Positions 17,829 to 28,140 of a stretch of DNA of 64,000 nt are shown one piece after another (positions within the stretch are counted from its first letter, which is position 1; every line of letters starts with the position of its first letter). Position numbers and translations under genes: made by a program. The notes below the pieces were generated by a model, which made no database searches, had not been told where the DNA came from, and was given only the letters and a program-made list of their open reading frames with translations. This DNA comes from Litorilituus sediminis (lineage in GTDB: Bacteria > Pseudomonadota > Gammaproteobacteria > Enterobacterales > Alteromonadaceae), in NCBI RefSeq assembly GCF_004295665.1, contig NZ_CP034759.1, positions 3,844,001 through 3,908,000 on the forward strand, given 5' to 3'.

Positions 17829-18584
17829 CTATTGATAGGAGCCGCCATATTGCTGAAAGATACGATGCATCTGACCTGACTCTATCATCTTGTTCACTTG
17901 TGTTAAAAAGTCATCTCGCACTTTTTGTGAATGAAACATAAAGCCACCTGGGTTAGGGGTTAAAAAAGCAAATTTATCAACGCCTTGATTTACATTGATA
18001 TAACCATCTTTCGCAATTTGTAATCGGTAATACTCGAAAATATTTTTATCCAGTTGAATAACATCAACCCTGCCATTAAAGAGTAATTTGACTTGTGATT
18101 TTTGGTTATGTATTTCCATATAAAATGGATTGGCAGTAGCCATTTTTTCATACTTGTCATCAAGTGAATACATTGCACCTTGCCAAGCGACAATGCTACT
18201 ACCCACCAGATCATCCATACTCGAAAATTGAAACTTATTTCGGCTTAACGCATAAAAATAATTCTCGTATTGATAGATTTCGCCAGAAAAATGACCGCGT
18301 AAACTAAGGTGTTTTATGTTGGCTAAATTAATGTCGCATACCACATCGACTTCTTTTTGCCTAAATGCATTGATGCGGCGGGCATAAGGGTAATAATAAG
18401 GTTTTACTTTGTAGCCTAAAGGTTCTAAGGCTTGTTTGACAATATCAAGCAAAATACCTGATTGGCTTTCGCTCATTACCCAAGGGGCCAAGGTATTACC
18501 AAAGGCAACGGATATTTTTTCTGCCAAACAATGAAAAGGCGCGCAAAAAAGAAAACAAGCTAAAATTATTTCTTTGTTAAACAT
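17829..18584 (-). CDS. Periplasmic solute-binding protein (SBP_bac_3-like), orphan
   Basis: 251 residues with a signal peptide (IILACFLFCAPFHCLA). The fold is family-3 binding protein: SGILLDIVKQALEPLGY near 43, DDLVGSSIVAWQGAMY near 123, and VDVIQLDKNIFEYYRL near 175. The last block is shared in form with the proteins at 40571-41329 (VDVIVIDINIFKYLI) and 54942-55679 (FDYAVLDKYVFYYFY), so these three are paralogues. No transporter genes adjoin it. It might bind amino acids or small organic acids and act with a sensor; this is inference. There is no obvious ribosome site. Confidence 0.75.
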   Translation of the reverse strand: MFNKEIILACFLFCAPFHCLAEKISVAFGNTLAPWVMSESQSGILLDIVKQALEPLGYKVKPYYYPYARRINAFRQKEVDVVCDINLANIKHLSLRGHFSGEIYQYENYFYALSRNKFQFSSMDDLVGSSIVAWQGAMYSLDDKYEKMATANPFYMEIHNQKSQVKLLFNGRVDVIQLDKNIFEYYRLQIAKDGYINVNQGVDKFAFLTPNPGGFMFHSQKVRDDFLTQVNKMIESGQMHRIFQQYGGSYQ

Positions 18585-18970
18585 TACAAAATTTAGTTTA
18601 GAAATCTTAATCTAAAAGTATTAGCGAGCTTGCTTTAATTTGCAAAATACTTTACCTGGTGCTTCATAAAAAATCGTGTATAAACTCGACAAGCTGACTG
18701 GGCTGTTTTCACTTACTTTGGCGGATATCTAGTCTCAGTTACTGTTAAGCGAAGAAAGTAAACAAAAAGATATTATTAAACTAATGCTTGAGTAGTGCTA
18801 TAAATATTCGCGCTAGATAAAATTACGCTAATTTGTAATTAACCCAAGACTATTGGCTCGAAACCTAGGATAATCCAGTTATTGCACTTAAATGGCTCGT
18901 TTATTGTTTTTAGCCTGCTAATTGGCGGTAAAACTCTAGCTAGCTACATACGACATATTTGGAATATTCT
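18585..18970. other. Intergenic region, nothing recognised
   Basis: 386 AT-rich bases between divergent genes. It must hold promoters for both, but I see no convincing hexamer pair, operator or RNA. Confidence 0.4.
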
Positions 18971-21157
18971 ATGGAAATTAAAGTTAATTTTCTTGAAAAC
19001 TTGCGACTAGAAGCCAAGTTTGATGATTTTACCGTGGTTGCTGATCAACCCATTCGCTACAAAGGTGATGGCTCTGCGCCAAGCCCTTTTGATTACTTTT
19101 TAGCGTCATCTGCCCTTTGCGCGGCGTACTTTATTCGTGTTTATTGTTTATCACGCGATATTCCTACCGATAATATTCGCTTATCGCAAAACAATATTGT
19201 TGATCCTGAAGATCGCTACAATCAAATCTTCCAAATTCAGGTGGAATTACCTGAGAGTATTTCAGATAAAGATCGCCAAGGTATTTTACGCTCTGTTGAG
19301 CGTTGTACGGTGAAAAAAGTGGTACAAACTGGGCCAGAGTTTAAAATTGAAACCGTTGAAAGCCTAGAAGATGATGCGCAAGCTATGCTAATGGAGCAGC
19401 TTGATAGCGACTCAAGCACTTATATTTTAGGTAAAGATTTACCGCTTGAACAAACCATCAGCAATATGACCGCTATGTTGGCTGATTTAGGTATGAAAAT
19501 AGAAGTCGCCTCATGGCGTAATATTGTCCCTAATGTTTGGTCGTTGCATATTCGCGATGCTGCTTCACCTATGTGTTTTACCAATGGTAAAGGCGCAACT
19601 AAAGAAAGTGCGTTATGTTCTGCGCTAGGTGAGTTTATTGAGCGCTTAAACTGTAACTTCTTTTACAATGATCAATTCTTTGGTGAAGAGATTGCTCATA
19701 GCGACTTTGTTCATTACCCCAATGAAAAGTGGTTCGCTTTAACGGACGACGATAGCTTGCCAGCAGGTATGCTAGATGATTACTGCTTAAGTATTTATGA
19801 TAATGATGGTGAGCTTAGAGGCTCGCATTTAATTGATACTAACTCAGGTAATATTGAGCGCGGCATTTGTACGATTCCTTATACTCGTCATAGTGATGGT
19901 GAGACCGTTTTTATTCCGTCAAACTTAATTGAAAATTTATTCTTAAGTAATGGTATGAGTGCCGGTAATAACTTAGCGGAAGCTAAGGTTCAGTGCCTGT
20001 CTGAAATATTTGAGCGAGCGGTAAAAAGACAAATTATTGAACAAGAAATTGTTTTACCAGATGTACCACAAGCGGTACTAGCTAAGTACCCGAGCATTGT
20101 TGCTGGTATTGAAGGGCTTGAAGCACAGGGCTTCCCGGTAGTTGTTAAAGATGCCTCACTTGGCGGGCAATTTCCGGTAATGTGTGTGACTTTGATGAAC
20201 CCAAGAACAGGCGGCGTATTTGCCTCATTTGGTGCTCACCCTAGCTTTGAAGTGGCATTAGAGCGCAGCTTAACGGAGCTTTTACAAGGTAGAAGTTTTG
20301 AAGGTTTAAATGATGTACCAAAACCAACTTTTAACAGCATGGCCGTTTCAGAGCCTGAAAATTTTGTTGAGCACTTTATTGATTCTACTGGCGTGATTTC
20401 ATGGCGTTTCTTTAGTGCTAAGCATGATTATGATTTTTGTGAGTGGGATTTCTCAGGCAGCAATGAAGAAGAGTGCGACGGCTTATTCGCCATCTTAAAA
20501 GATTTAGGCAAAGAAGCTTATGTTGCTGAGTTTACTGAGCTTGGCGCGAGCGTTTGTCGTATTTTGGTACCTGATTATTCTGAAGTTTATCCAGCCGAAG
20601 ATTTAATTTGGGATAACACCAATAAGGCATTAGATTATCGCGAAGATATTTTAACGCTGCATAGCTTGTCTGATGACGCGTTAGCTGATTTAGCGGAGCG
20701 TTTAGAAGAGAGCCAACTAGATAATTATATTGATATTCGCACCCTCATTGGTATTGAGTTTGATGAAAACACCGTTTGGGGTCAGCTGACTATTTTAGAG
20801 CTTAAAATATTAATTTATTTGGCGCTAGAGCAGCTAGAAGAAGCTATTGAGTTAGTAGAAGAGTTCTTACAGTACAATGATAATACCGTTGAACGTGGCT
20901 TGTTCTATCAAGCCTTACATACAGTACTAGAAATTGTATTAGATGAAGAATTGGAACTTGAAGATTACTTAGCTAATTTAACTCGTATGTTTAGCCAGCA
21001 GGTAATGGATAATGTGGTAGGCTCAATTACAGGTGATGTGAAATTCTACGGTTTAACAGCAACGAATATGCAGCTAGAGGGCTTAGATAAGCACTTACGT
21101 TTAATTGATAGCTATAAGAAATTACATCAAGCGCGCGCCGCAGCAAGCAAAAAGTAA
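18971..21157 (+). CDS. ycaO: OsmC domain - YcaO domain fusion protein
   Basis: 728 residues from the ATG at 18971 (a TTG twelve bases upstream is less likely). Residues 1-130 are an OsmC-like domain: SPFDYFLASSALCAAYFIRVY carries the family's first cysteine region and ERCTVKKVVQTGP the second. Residues 160-560 are YcaO, with GKGATKESALCSALGEFIER and LAEAKVQCLSEIFERAVKR as ATP-binding blocks. The last 150 residues are helical and acidic (LEELEEAIELVEEFL), like the E. coli YcaO C-terminus. YcaO enzymes activate amide backbones with ATP; E. coli YcaO assists RimO-dependent methylthiolation of ribosomal protein S12. OsmC domains reduce peroxides with paired cysteines. The role of the fusion is unknown. 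It has its own terminator. Confidence 0.92.
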   Translation: MEIKVNFLENLRLEAKFDDFTVVADQPIRYKGDGSAPSPFDYFLASSALCAAYFIRVYCLSRDIPTDNIRLSQNNIVDPEDRYNQIFQIQVELPESISDKDRQGILRSVERCTVKKVVQTGPEFKIETVESLEDDAQAMLMEQLDSDSSTYILGKDLPLEQTISNMTAMLADLGMKIEVASWRNIVPNVWSLHIRDAASPMCFTNGKGATKESALCSALGEFIERLNCNFFYNDQFFGEEIAHSDFVHYPNEKWFALTDDDSLPAGMLDDYCLSIYDNDGELRGSHLIDTNSGNIERGICTIPYTRHSDGETVFIPSNLIENLFLSNGMSAGNNLAEAKVQCLSEIFERAVKRQIIEQEIVLPDVPQAVLAKYPSIVAGIEGLEAQGFPVVVKDASLGGQFPVMCVTLMNPRTGGVFASFGAHPSFEVALERSLTELLQGRSFEGLNDVPKPTFNSMAVSEPENFVEHFIDSTGVISWRFFSAKHDYDFCEWDFSGSNEEECDGLFAILKDLGKEAYVAEFTELGASVCRILVPDYSEVYPAEDLIWDNTNKALDYREDILTLHSLSDDALADLAERLEESQLDNYIDIRTLIGIEFDENTVWGQLTILELKILIYLALEQLEEAIELVEEFLQYNDNTVERGLFYQALHTVLEIVLDEELELEDYLANLTRMFSQQVMDNVVGSITGDVKFYGLTATNMQLEGLDKHLRLIDSYKKLHQARAAASKK

Positions 21158-21181
21158 TTTCTTATTTTGGAAAGTGATTTT

Positions 21182-21217
21182 AAAGCCAGCTTTTTTTAAA
21201 GACGCTGGCTTTTTTGT
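21182..21217 (+). terminator. Intrinsic terminator after ycaO
   Basis: AAAGCCAGC and GCTGGCTTT form the stem, followed by a T-run. Confidence 0.8.
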
Positions 21218-21641
21218 TTTTATGTGCCAAAGAATGCCTATAGCGACGCTGAATTTGATAATTTTTAATCAGCCAATCAAGGCCATTAATAATTTAATAT
21301 CACCATATACTTGGTTTTTTATCTTTCACTTGGCAGTTGCTGCCGTTTTCTTAGCTTAACTGAACTTGCCCTTTTTTATATGCAACTGTTTTACTCTTAA
21401 TATTTCTTTAAATACAGCTGGTTAGCGTTTTATACAATAAAGTGCTTTTATCATTTCTTTATATTATCGCTGATTTTTTACATTGCTTGGCAAATAACCA
21501 ACACTGGCGATTGCACATTTTAACAACAATAAAAGTGCACCAAGGCTTTTCAATAAGCTAAATAAGTGTTGATAAGTAAACTCCATGCTGCAGTTTGTCT
21601 TGGGTTTATTTATTGCAATAAGAATATGTCGGAGAAAATGA
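21218..21641. other. Intergenic region upstream of the GEVED protease
   Basis: About 420 AT-rich bases. The only supported element is the GGAG ribosome site just before 21642. A short open frame crossing the terminator looks accidental. Confidence 0.4.
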
Positions 21642-23762
21642 ATGATGATTAAAACGATAATAAAGTCAGCTCATTTGCACAGTAAATCAAGGAAAAAAAT
21701 TACAGGAAGTAGTCAAAAGAGCAAATATAAAGCAAGTATGATGGCAGGATGTTTATCTGCGCTTGTAACGCAAAGCGCTGTCGCGGTATGTGAAATATCA
21801 GCAAATGATCGCTATGAATTTATTCAAAGTATTAGTTTAAATGGTAGCGCGTTATCAAATGGTGCCAATATAGCTGATGGTGATCTCTTAGAGTTAACGC
21901 CAGGTTATAGTGGCTATGCTTATCGTAACGATTGGCATGTCTGGCTTGATTTAAATAATGATGGTGACTTTGCTGATGCGAATGAACTTATCTTTAATAC
22001 CAGTAGCGCTAGTAATACCCTGGTTTCGGCTAGTATAAACATCCCTAATAATATTAATGCTAATAGCACGAGCATGCGGGTTGTATTTCATGCTGATGAT
22101 ATAAACGCTGATTCTTGTGGCTATGACGGTTATGGTGATAGTAAAGATATTACAGTTAACCTTGGTGGTGGTAGCACTGGCGGTGGCAGTTCAGACTATG
22201 AATTGCAGCAAGTGCCTAAAGGCGGCAGTAATGAACATATTTCATCGGTGTTAATTAATAGCGATGAATATAGCTCAGGTAATGATAATGGCTATGCAGA
22301 CTTTACCGCCAAGCAAACATTTTCCATCAGCGATGGCGATAATATTACCTTAACACCAAACTCAAGCTGGGATGGCGATTGGGCCGTTTGGATTGATAGC
22401 GATAATAATGGCTCATTTGACAGCGACGAAAAGATCTTTTCAGCCAGCGGTCGACGAGGTCGAGCAGTCAGTGGCACGGTAGATTTATCTCAAATTGATG
22501 ATGGTATTGCTCGTATGCGAGTGGCTATGAATGGTGATGGTGAGGCAAATGCCACTGGCTTTACTTGGGGTGAAATTGAAGACTACACAGCAGAGGTACA
22601 CTCTGGTGGTTCAACCGGTGGCGGGAATACTGGCGGAGGCTCAAGTGGAGGAGAAGATAAGCTCTATGGCTCACATGTGCAGTGGCTACATGACAATGTT
22701 AACGTGAAAATATTTAAGTTTGAATTTACCGATGTTGACTTAACTTGGTCTGATAGCCGTATCAAATCAGAAATGAATGAAATCGTTACTTACTTTGATG
22801 AGCAATCTTATGGAAGTTTTGCTGTCACCTATGAAATTCATGAAGAGGTTATTCAAATTAATTCGCGTAAATCAGATTGGGACGGCACTACATCGTCACA
22901 GTGGCGGGCTTACATTGAAGAAACGCTGATTGATTTAGGTGAAAAGGATTATAACGATATTGATGACAACACCATATATTTAGCGCTAGCGCCTGAGTTT
23001 AATTACTGGGCAGAGATTGAAGATGGCGTTTATGGTTGGCGACCTCATGGTATAAAAGCTGGTGTCAATCCTGGTACTATTAGAGTTTATGATACTGGTG
23101 ATGTTCGCTCTCAAGCTGGCGGTATCGCTCATGAAATGGGGCATGCTATGGGGCTTCATCATGCGCAAGGCATAGATGGCCAAGAAACTATTTTTGGTGT
23201 AGGTCATTATGAATCAGAAAGGATTCAATACGGTAATCCATATGATTTGATGGGCAACAGAGCTTGGGAGTTCGGTAGCTTAAACCTTTATTACAAAAAC
23301 TTCTTTAAAACTTGGAATATTAAATCTTATACGCCTGAAGTTACTCAATCAGGTACCTATCGTATTTATGCCCTAGAGCAAGACGCTTTACGTAGTGATC
23401 GTGATATTGGCTTACGATTGAAGTCGGGTAATGGTGATTATACCTACTGGCTAGAGTATCGTACGGGCGATGGCGCAGATTTAGATGGAATTCAAGTAAA
23501 TATTGAAGGCTACTTCCCTGATGAAGATGATCGCAGCTATTACTATGGTGTATCGTATTTGCTTGATTTTACCCCTTACACTTTTGTCGATGATTTAAAC
23601 GATGAACATGATGATTTTGACGATTTTTATGATGGCGCCTTAATGATGGATAAAAGTTATACCGATGAGTGGGGCAGAGGCTTTACCATTAAAACGGTGA
23701 ATCGTGGTGGCACAGAAGGTACAACAGGTGCATGGATTGAAGTTCAAGTCACTATGCACTAA
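21642..23762 (+). CDS. Secreted metzincin-like metalloprotease with two GEVED domains
   Basis: 706 residues. A long basic N-terminus precedes the signal helix ending near AVTQSAVAV. Two GEVED-type beta domains follow (about 60-175 and 190-325), each with WxVWxDxNNDGxF-like calcium-binding acidic loops and FTWGEIEDYT. A Gly/Ser linker with GGGS repeats leads to a catalytic domain. The zinc site is GGIAHEMGHAMGLHH (HExxHxxGxxH), with a Met-turn-like YDLMGN about 38 residues later, the metzincin pattern. It is probably secreted and degrades proteins in the surroundings. The following gene is another secreted protease, now broken, which suggests a protease pair. The exact peptidase family is uncertain. 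Confidence 0.85.
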   Translation: MMIKTIIKSAHLHSKSRKKITGSSQKSKYKASMMAGCLSALVTQSAVAVCEISANDRYEFIQSISLNGSALSNGANIADGDLLELTPGYSGYAYRNDWHVWLDLNNDGDFADANELIFNTSSASNTLVSASINIPNNINANSTSMRVVFHADDINADSCGYDGYGDSKDITVNLGGGSTGGGSSDYELQQVPKGGSNEHISSVLINSDEYSSGNDNGYADFTAKQTFSISDGDNITLTPNSSWDGDWAVWIDSDNNGSFDSDEKIFSASGRRGRAVSGTVDLSQIDDGIARMRVAMNGDGEANATGFTWGEIEDYTAEVHSGGSTGGGNTGGGSSGGEDKLYGSHVQWLHDNVNVKIFKFEFTDVDLTWSDSRIKSEMNEIVTYFDEQSYGSFAVTYEIHEEVIQINSRKSDWDGTTSSQWRAYIEETLIDLGEKDYNDIDDNTIYLALAPEFNYWAEIEDGVYGWRPHGIKAGVNPGTIRVYDTGDVRSQAGGIAHEMGHAMGLHHAQGIDGQETIFGVGHYESERIQYGNPYDLMGNRAWEFGSLNLYYKNFFKTWNIKSYTPEVTQSGTYRIYALEQDALRSDRDIGLRLKSGNGDYTYWLEYRTGDGADLDGIQVNIEGYFPDEDDRSYYYGVSYLLDFTPYTFVDDLNDEHDDFDDFYDGALMMDKSYTDEWGRGFTIKTVNRGGTEGTTGAWIEVQVTMH

Positions 23763-23821
23763 GCAACGACCATTTATTACAATGCGCCTGTGCTGTTAAC
23801 TTTGAACATGTGCGTAACCTG

Positions 23822-23856
23822 AAGGCAGTATTGCAACATTGCATGCTGCCTTTTTT
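23822..23856 (+). terminator. Intrinsic terminator after the GEVED protease
   Basis: AAGGCAG and CTGCCTT arms enclose a 17-base loop and lead into TTTTTT. The remaining bases of the 23763-24240 gap show nothing else I can name. Confidence 0.7.
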
Positions 23857-24240
23857 CTTGTCTATTCGCTTATTTTACCTTGAGTTAGCCTAAAGCAGGT
23901 TATTCGCACGGTATTCGCAGGTTATATACCTCATATTTCTCGAGCATTTTTTATCACCTGATAAGCTTTTTAAATCATCAAAAGTGGCTATTTCGAACGC
24001 TTTTATCAATTACCTTGCTTTTATTCTGAGAAATTATCATTTGTCAGTTTTTCCTGCTGTTTTCTGGTTTGTTTACTGTGAATAAAGGTAATAGTTTTTA
24101 GCTTAAGTGTTTAGCAGGCTAACTTAAATTGCGTGGTTTTTAGCAATGAAGAAATGTGCTTGTCAGCAATAACACTTTAGAAGGATTTACCTCAATGGAC
24201 AGTACGAATAACTATAACGATTAACAGTAGGAATAAGAAA

Positions 24241-26668
24241 TTGAGCATCAAAAAATTAACAATAGCGTCATCTATTATCATGACGACTTTATCAAGCATG
24301 CCTTTTACGGCGAAAGCAGAGCCAGCAGATACTAGACTAATTAGTGTTACCCAAGCAGATGGCAGTAAAATTAATATTTGTCGCTGGGGGGATGAATTTT
24401 CTCACGGCTGGGAAACTGAAGAAGGTTATTCAGTTATAAAAGATGAAAAAACCGGCTTATGGTTTTTTGCCGAACAAGATGGCAATGGCGATTTAGTTTC
24501 CTCTTCCCAACGAGTGAAAAAAGGTGAAAAGCGAGCAAAAAGCAAAGCACTTCGTCGCAGTGGTAAGGCAAAACAACGAAATCAGCAACGCCGAAAACAA
24601 GCCCATAATAAAAATGTATTTTCACGAGAGCATATCGATGGCAACGGTGCCGTTAATGGCGGTCATGCAAGCACACTGTCAAAAACAAGCATTCAAGGCA
24701 CCATTAATGTTATTAAACTTTGCTGATAGACAAGCAAGTTATTCGCGCCGCGACTTTAATGATTTTTTATTTGCTGATAGCAAGGGATTAACTGCCTACT
24801 ATGATGAAGTTTCGTACGGTAAGTTAAATATTCAAGGCGGAACATCTGGTGTGATTGATTGGATTCAGCTACCTGAAAATCACCAATTTTACGGACGAAA
24901 TAACAGTGCCGGCTATGATGCTAATATTGGCGTGATGATTGAAGATGCCTTGAGTGTTGCAGATAGTAACATTGATTTTTCGCAATACGCGGATGAAAAC
25001 AATGACTGAGCTGTCGATTTGATTGCCTTTATTTACCAAGGTAATGGTGAACATCAAGCGGTCGGCTCAAGCAATGATATTTGGGCACATAAGTACAGCT
25101 TGTATTACCTTGAACAAGAAGGCGATGGTAACGGCAAATATGAAACTGATGATACTTGTCCTGCTGATCCTCGACAAAATATGGTGATTAATGATTATTT
25201 TGTTGCGCCGGAATTAAACACTGCTGGTGGTCGTGCTCATGTTGGTACCTTTGCTCATGAATTTGGTCATGTCTTTGGCTTGCCTGATTTATATGACACT
25301 AATGGTAGCACTGACGGTTACACAGCTGGGGCAGGGGATTGGAGTTTAATGGCCTCTGGCAGTAAAACAGGTGCGAATCGCGATGGTGAGTCGCCAGCTC
25401 ATATCTCGGCTTGGGGTAAGTACATGCTTGGCTGGATTGACCCAGTTAAAGTTAATGGCACTAACTTGTCAGGTTTTGAATTAAACGAATCAGTAAATCA
25501 TGCTGAAGCCATTTTATTTGAAAACCCTGCCAATCGAGATGAATACTTTATTGTAGAAAATAAAAATCAGCGTGGTTTTGATGCCTATTCTCCTGGCAGA
25601 GGCTTACTTGTTTGGCATATTGATGATGCCTTGGCTGCTCCTGGAGATAACTTTCAAACCCAAAGTGGTGTTAATACCGTTGCCTGTGATTTGGGCTTTC
25701 AAGATTGTTCACGAAACCATAATGGCGTAGCCGTGGTATCTGCTGATTATTATTTTGATATGGAAGATGATCTTAATGATGGTGATGAGCACGATACCTT
25801 TGGCAGTGATGGTGATGGCGGCTCAAGTGAATATGGCTCTAGCCAAGATTGGGATACCGAGTTTGCTGCCAATGCTGAAGTAAATAGTAACTGGTGGGAT
25901 AACTCGGCAAGTGAATTTAGCATGACCAACATTTCTGCCAAGGGCGATACCATGACCTTTGATTTAGGTGACGGCGGCGATGGTGATACTGGTGGAACAC
26001 CGCCTGCGACAGGTGAGTTAGTGCTTGAAAATGGCAGTAGTGAAATTATTCAAGCAGAGAGTAATGATAGTGTTCTTGCCAGTATTCAAGTACCTGAAGG
26101 CGCGAGTAATTTAGTGATTTCCATTGAGCATCATAGTGGCGGAGATGCTGATCTGTACGTGAACTATGCTAGCGCCTCGGATAGCAGTTCGGCAGATTGC
26201 TTTTTAAATACCAGTAGTGCCGTCGAAGTGTGCAATGAAAGTGAATTTGGTGCAACTAAGGCTGGTACTTATTATGTCGTCGTTAAAGGCTATAATGACC
26301 GAGCATTTGAAAATGTTACTTTGTCCGCTAGTTATGACGTTGAAGGTGATGACTCTGGAAATGGTGATGGCTCAACAGGCTCACAAACCAGCTATGACGT
26401 AAACGTATCAAACGGTGAATATCAGCATATTCCTCTTGATATCCCGGCAAATACTAGCAAGTTAACAGTAGATTTGGATAAAAATGGTGGCTCAGCTATG
26501 CTGATGATTAAGCAAGGCAGTGAAGCGAGCGCTCGAAGCTATGATGCCCGAGATACAGCGGGCAATAATATCACGTTAAATAACCCAGCTGCAGGAACTT
26601 GGTATATTGCCATTCGCGGTAGAAGCAGCGGTGTTAGCAGCGGACAGTTAACGGTTATAATTGAGTAA
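24241..26668 (+). pseudogene. M6-family (immune inhibitor A-type) metalloprotease, broken by a frameshift and a stop
   Basis: One ancestral gene read in pieces. It starts with TTG at 24241 (AGGA upstream) and a signal peptide (MTTLSSMPFTAKA). The M6 propeptide follows in frame to about 24700, where reading must move by one base (24700-24715) to continue LLNFADRQASYSRRDF in the next frame. An in-frame TGA at 25007-25009 then interrupts NND-x-AVDLIAFIYQGNG, where this calcium-loop motif normally has Gly (GGA to TGA). Beyond it the frame is open to 26668: zinc site FAHEFGHVFGLPDLYD, a GDWSLMASG block, and two pre-peptidase C-terminal beta domains. Everything but the two lesions looks well kept, so the loss is recent or there is sequence error. 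A terminator follows. Confidence 0.88.
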
Positions 26669-26690
26669 AACTTTTTAGTTATTACTAAAA

Positions 26691-26730
26691 GAAACAAAGT
26701 GATGTGCTCTATTACACATCACTTGTTTTT
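26691..26730 (+). terminator. Intrinsic terminator after the M6 protease
   Basis: AAACAAAGTGATGTG pairs with CACATCACTTGTTT around the loop CTCTATTA and is followed by further Ts. Confidence 0.85.
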
Positions 26731-27066
26731 AAATAAGATACTTGCCCTGTTGCTATCTGGCGACAGTCTTCTTGCAAAATCAATAAAGCTATTAACCCCT
26801 GTTAACAAAGGCTTTGTCTTCATAATATTTAGCGCATTGTAAATTTAGCGTGTTAAATCACAATCTTTGTCGCTATTAGGCGACAGGTTTGCCTGGGTAT
26901 TTTGACTTAAATGTTTATATATCAGCTCTTTAATAAATATGGCGTGAATAATGCTCTGCTAGCCGAGTCGGCGCTGACAATAGCGTCATGTTAATTTTTC
27001 CCGTTACTTTTCTGCCGTGTTTCTTCTATTTACAGCAAGAAAAGTACCGCTATGAGGTCTGTTTTA
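26731..27066. other. Intergenic region with a small inverted repeat
   Basis: Mostly featureless. ACTTTTCT (27006-27013) and AGAAAAGT (27038-27045) form a perfect 8-base inverted repeat just before the next gene, which could be a leader hairpin or operator. Confidence 0.35.
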
Positions 27067-27441
27067 ATGTTTAAAAACATAGCTAAAGATGAAATGAATT
27101 TACAAGATAAGCCTATGTCTCGTTTTGTTAACTTTAATGAGTGGATATTTGAAATTAAAACCATTAGAGCAATTCGCGTGAGTGATTATGGTCAGCCTTA
27201 CTCAGCAATGGCTAATATTAATATTCATGGTGAAAGTGCTTTTGTTGATAGTTTAATGACTAAATCAGAACAAGAGTTTGCCCGTATAGACGCAAAAGTC
27301 ATTAGTGAGTTTTTACGCCAATTAGGTATCGAGCAAGTGCAATTTGAACGCTTTAAAAATAACCAGCCGCGCTTGCATTCTGTCTCGTTAGCTTCAGAAC
27401 CTCATAAGGAGCACAAAGCTAAACTGGTTAGCGTAGGTTAG
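27067..27441 (+). CDS. Hypothetical cytoplasmic protein
   Basis: 124 residues from the ATG at 27067, which has GAGG nine bases upstream; an ATG at 27052 would add five residues with a weaker site. It has no signal peptide or membrane segment. Its shape is mixed beta-alpha (WIFEIKTIRAIRVSDYGQ, then a helix-rich stretch with ARIDAKVISEFLRQLGIEQV). I do not recognise the family. It lies 58 bases before a DsbA-like gene and may share its transcript. Confidence 0.6.
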   Translation: MFKNIAKDEMNLQDKPMSRFVNFNEWIFEIKTIRAIRVSDYGQPYSAMANINIHGESAFVDSLMTKSEQEFARIDAKVISEFLRQLGIEQVQFERFKNNQPRLHSVSLASEPHKEHKAKLVSVG

Positions 27442-27499
27442 AATTTTATCGCTACTGGTCAATATGCTATGCTGCGAAAAAATTTTTAGGTAGTGTTCA

Positions 27500-28129
27500 A
27501 TGCCAAGCAGACTTTATTATATTCATGACCCCATGTGCAGCTGGTGCTGGGGTTATCGCCCGGTATGGGATGAGTTACAAATGCTTTTACCTGAATCTGT
27601 GCAGGTACACTATGTTGTCGGTGGCTTGGCTCCTGACAACGACCAGCCTATGCCATTAGCACAGCAGCAAATGATTCAAGCGCATTGGCGTACCATCAGA
27701 GACAAGTTAGGCACTGAATTTAACTTTGATTTTTGGCTTAATAACACGCCACGGCGTTCTACTTATAATGCTTGTCGAGCCGTAATAGCCGCCAAAAAGC
27801 AAGGGATGGAATTACCAATGATTGATGCCATTCAGCGAGGTTATTATTTACAGGCACAAAACCCATCAGATATTAGTGCACTTTGTCTAATGGCTGAAAC
27901 TCTAACTGTGCAGCATACTGGGTTTGATATTGACCTGTTTAAAAAGGATATTAGCTCTGATGAGGTAGAGGGCGAGTTAGTTGCGCAAATTGCATTAGCA
28001 CGAAAGTTAACTCAGCAAGGCTTTCCATCTTTAGTCTTGGCTCATCAAGACCGTTATAGCAATATAGCGGTCAATTACTTAGATGCGAGGCAAAGCTTAC
28101 AAGAGATAAGTGCTCTGTTAAACCTGTAA
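27500..28129 (+). CDS. DsbA-family thioredoxin-fold protein, cytoplasmic
   Basis: 209 residues. The active site MCSWCWG (a CxxC with CSWC) sits right after the first strand (RLYYIHDP), and the helical insertion typical of DsbA/FrnE/HCCA proteins follows. There is no signal peptide, so it is not the periplasmic oxidase. Related stand-alone proteins are described as DsbA-family or FrnE-like oxidoreductases of unknown substrate. The late QGFPSLVLAHQDRY holds the cis-Pro that faces the active site. It is convergent with the next gene, only 11 bases away. Confidence 0.87.
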   Translation: MPSRLYYIHDPMCSWCWGYRPVWDELQMLLPESVQVHYVVGGLAPDNDQPMPLAQQQMIQAHWRTIRDKLGTEFNFDFWLNNTPRRSTYNACRAVIAAKKQGMELPMIDAIQRGYYLQAQNPSDISALCLMAETLTVQHTGFDIDLFKKDISSDEVEGELVAQIALARKLTQQGFPSLVLAHQDRYSNIAVNYLDARQSLQEISALLNL

Positions 28130-28140
28130 GCTAATTTAAA

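Noticed and set aside
21105..21359. 84-residue open frame downstream of ycaO
   Set aside because: It overlaps the end of ycaO and runs through the intrinsic terminator; no ribosome site or recognisable family.
24700..24715. Programmed frameshift in the M6 protease
   Set aside because: No slippery heptamer or following pseudoknot is apparent, and a second lesion (TGA) lies 300 bases on; two independent losses fit decay or sequence error better.
25007..25009. TGA read as selenocysteine
   Set aside because: The position is a calcium-loop Gly site, not a redox site, and no SECIS-like hairpin directly follows.
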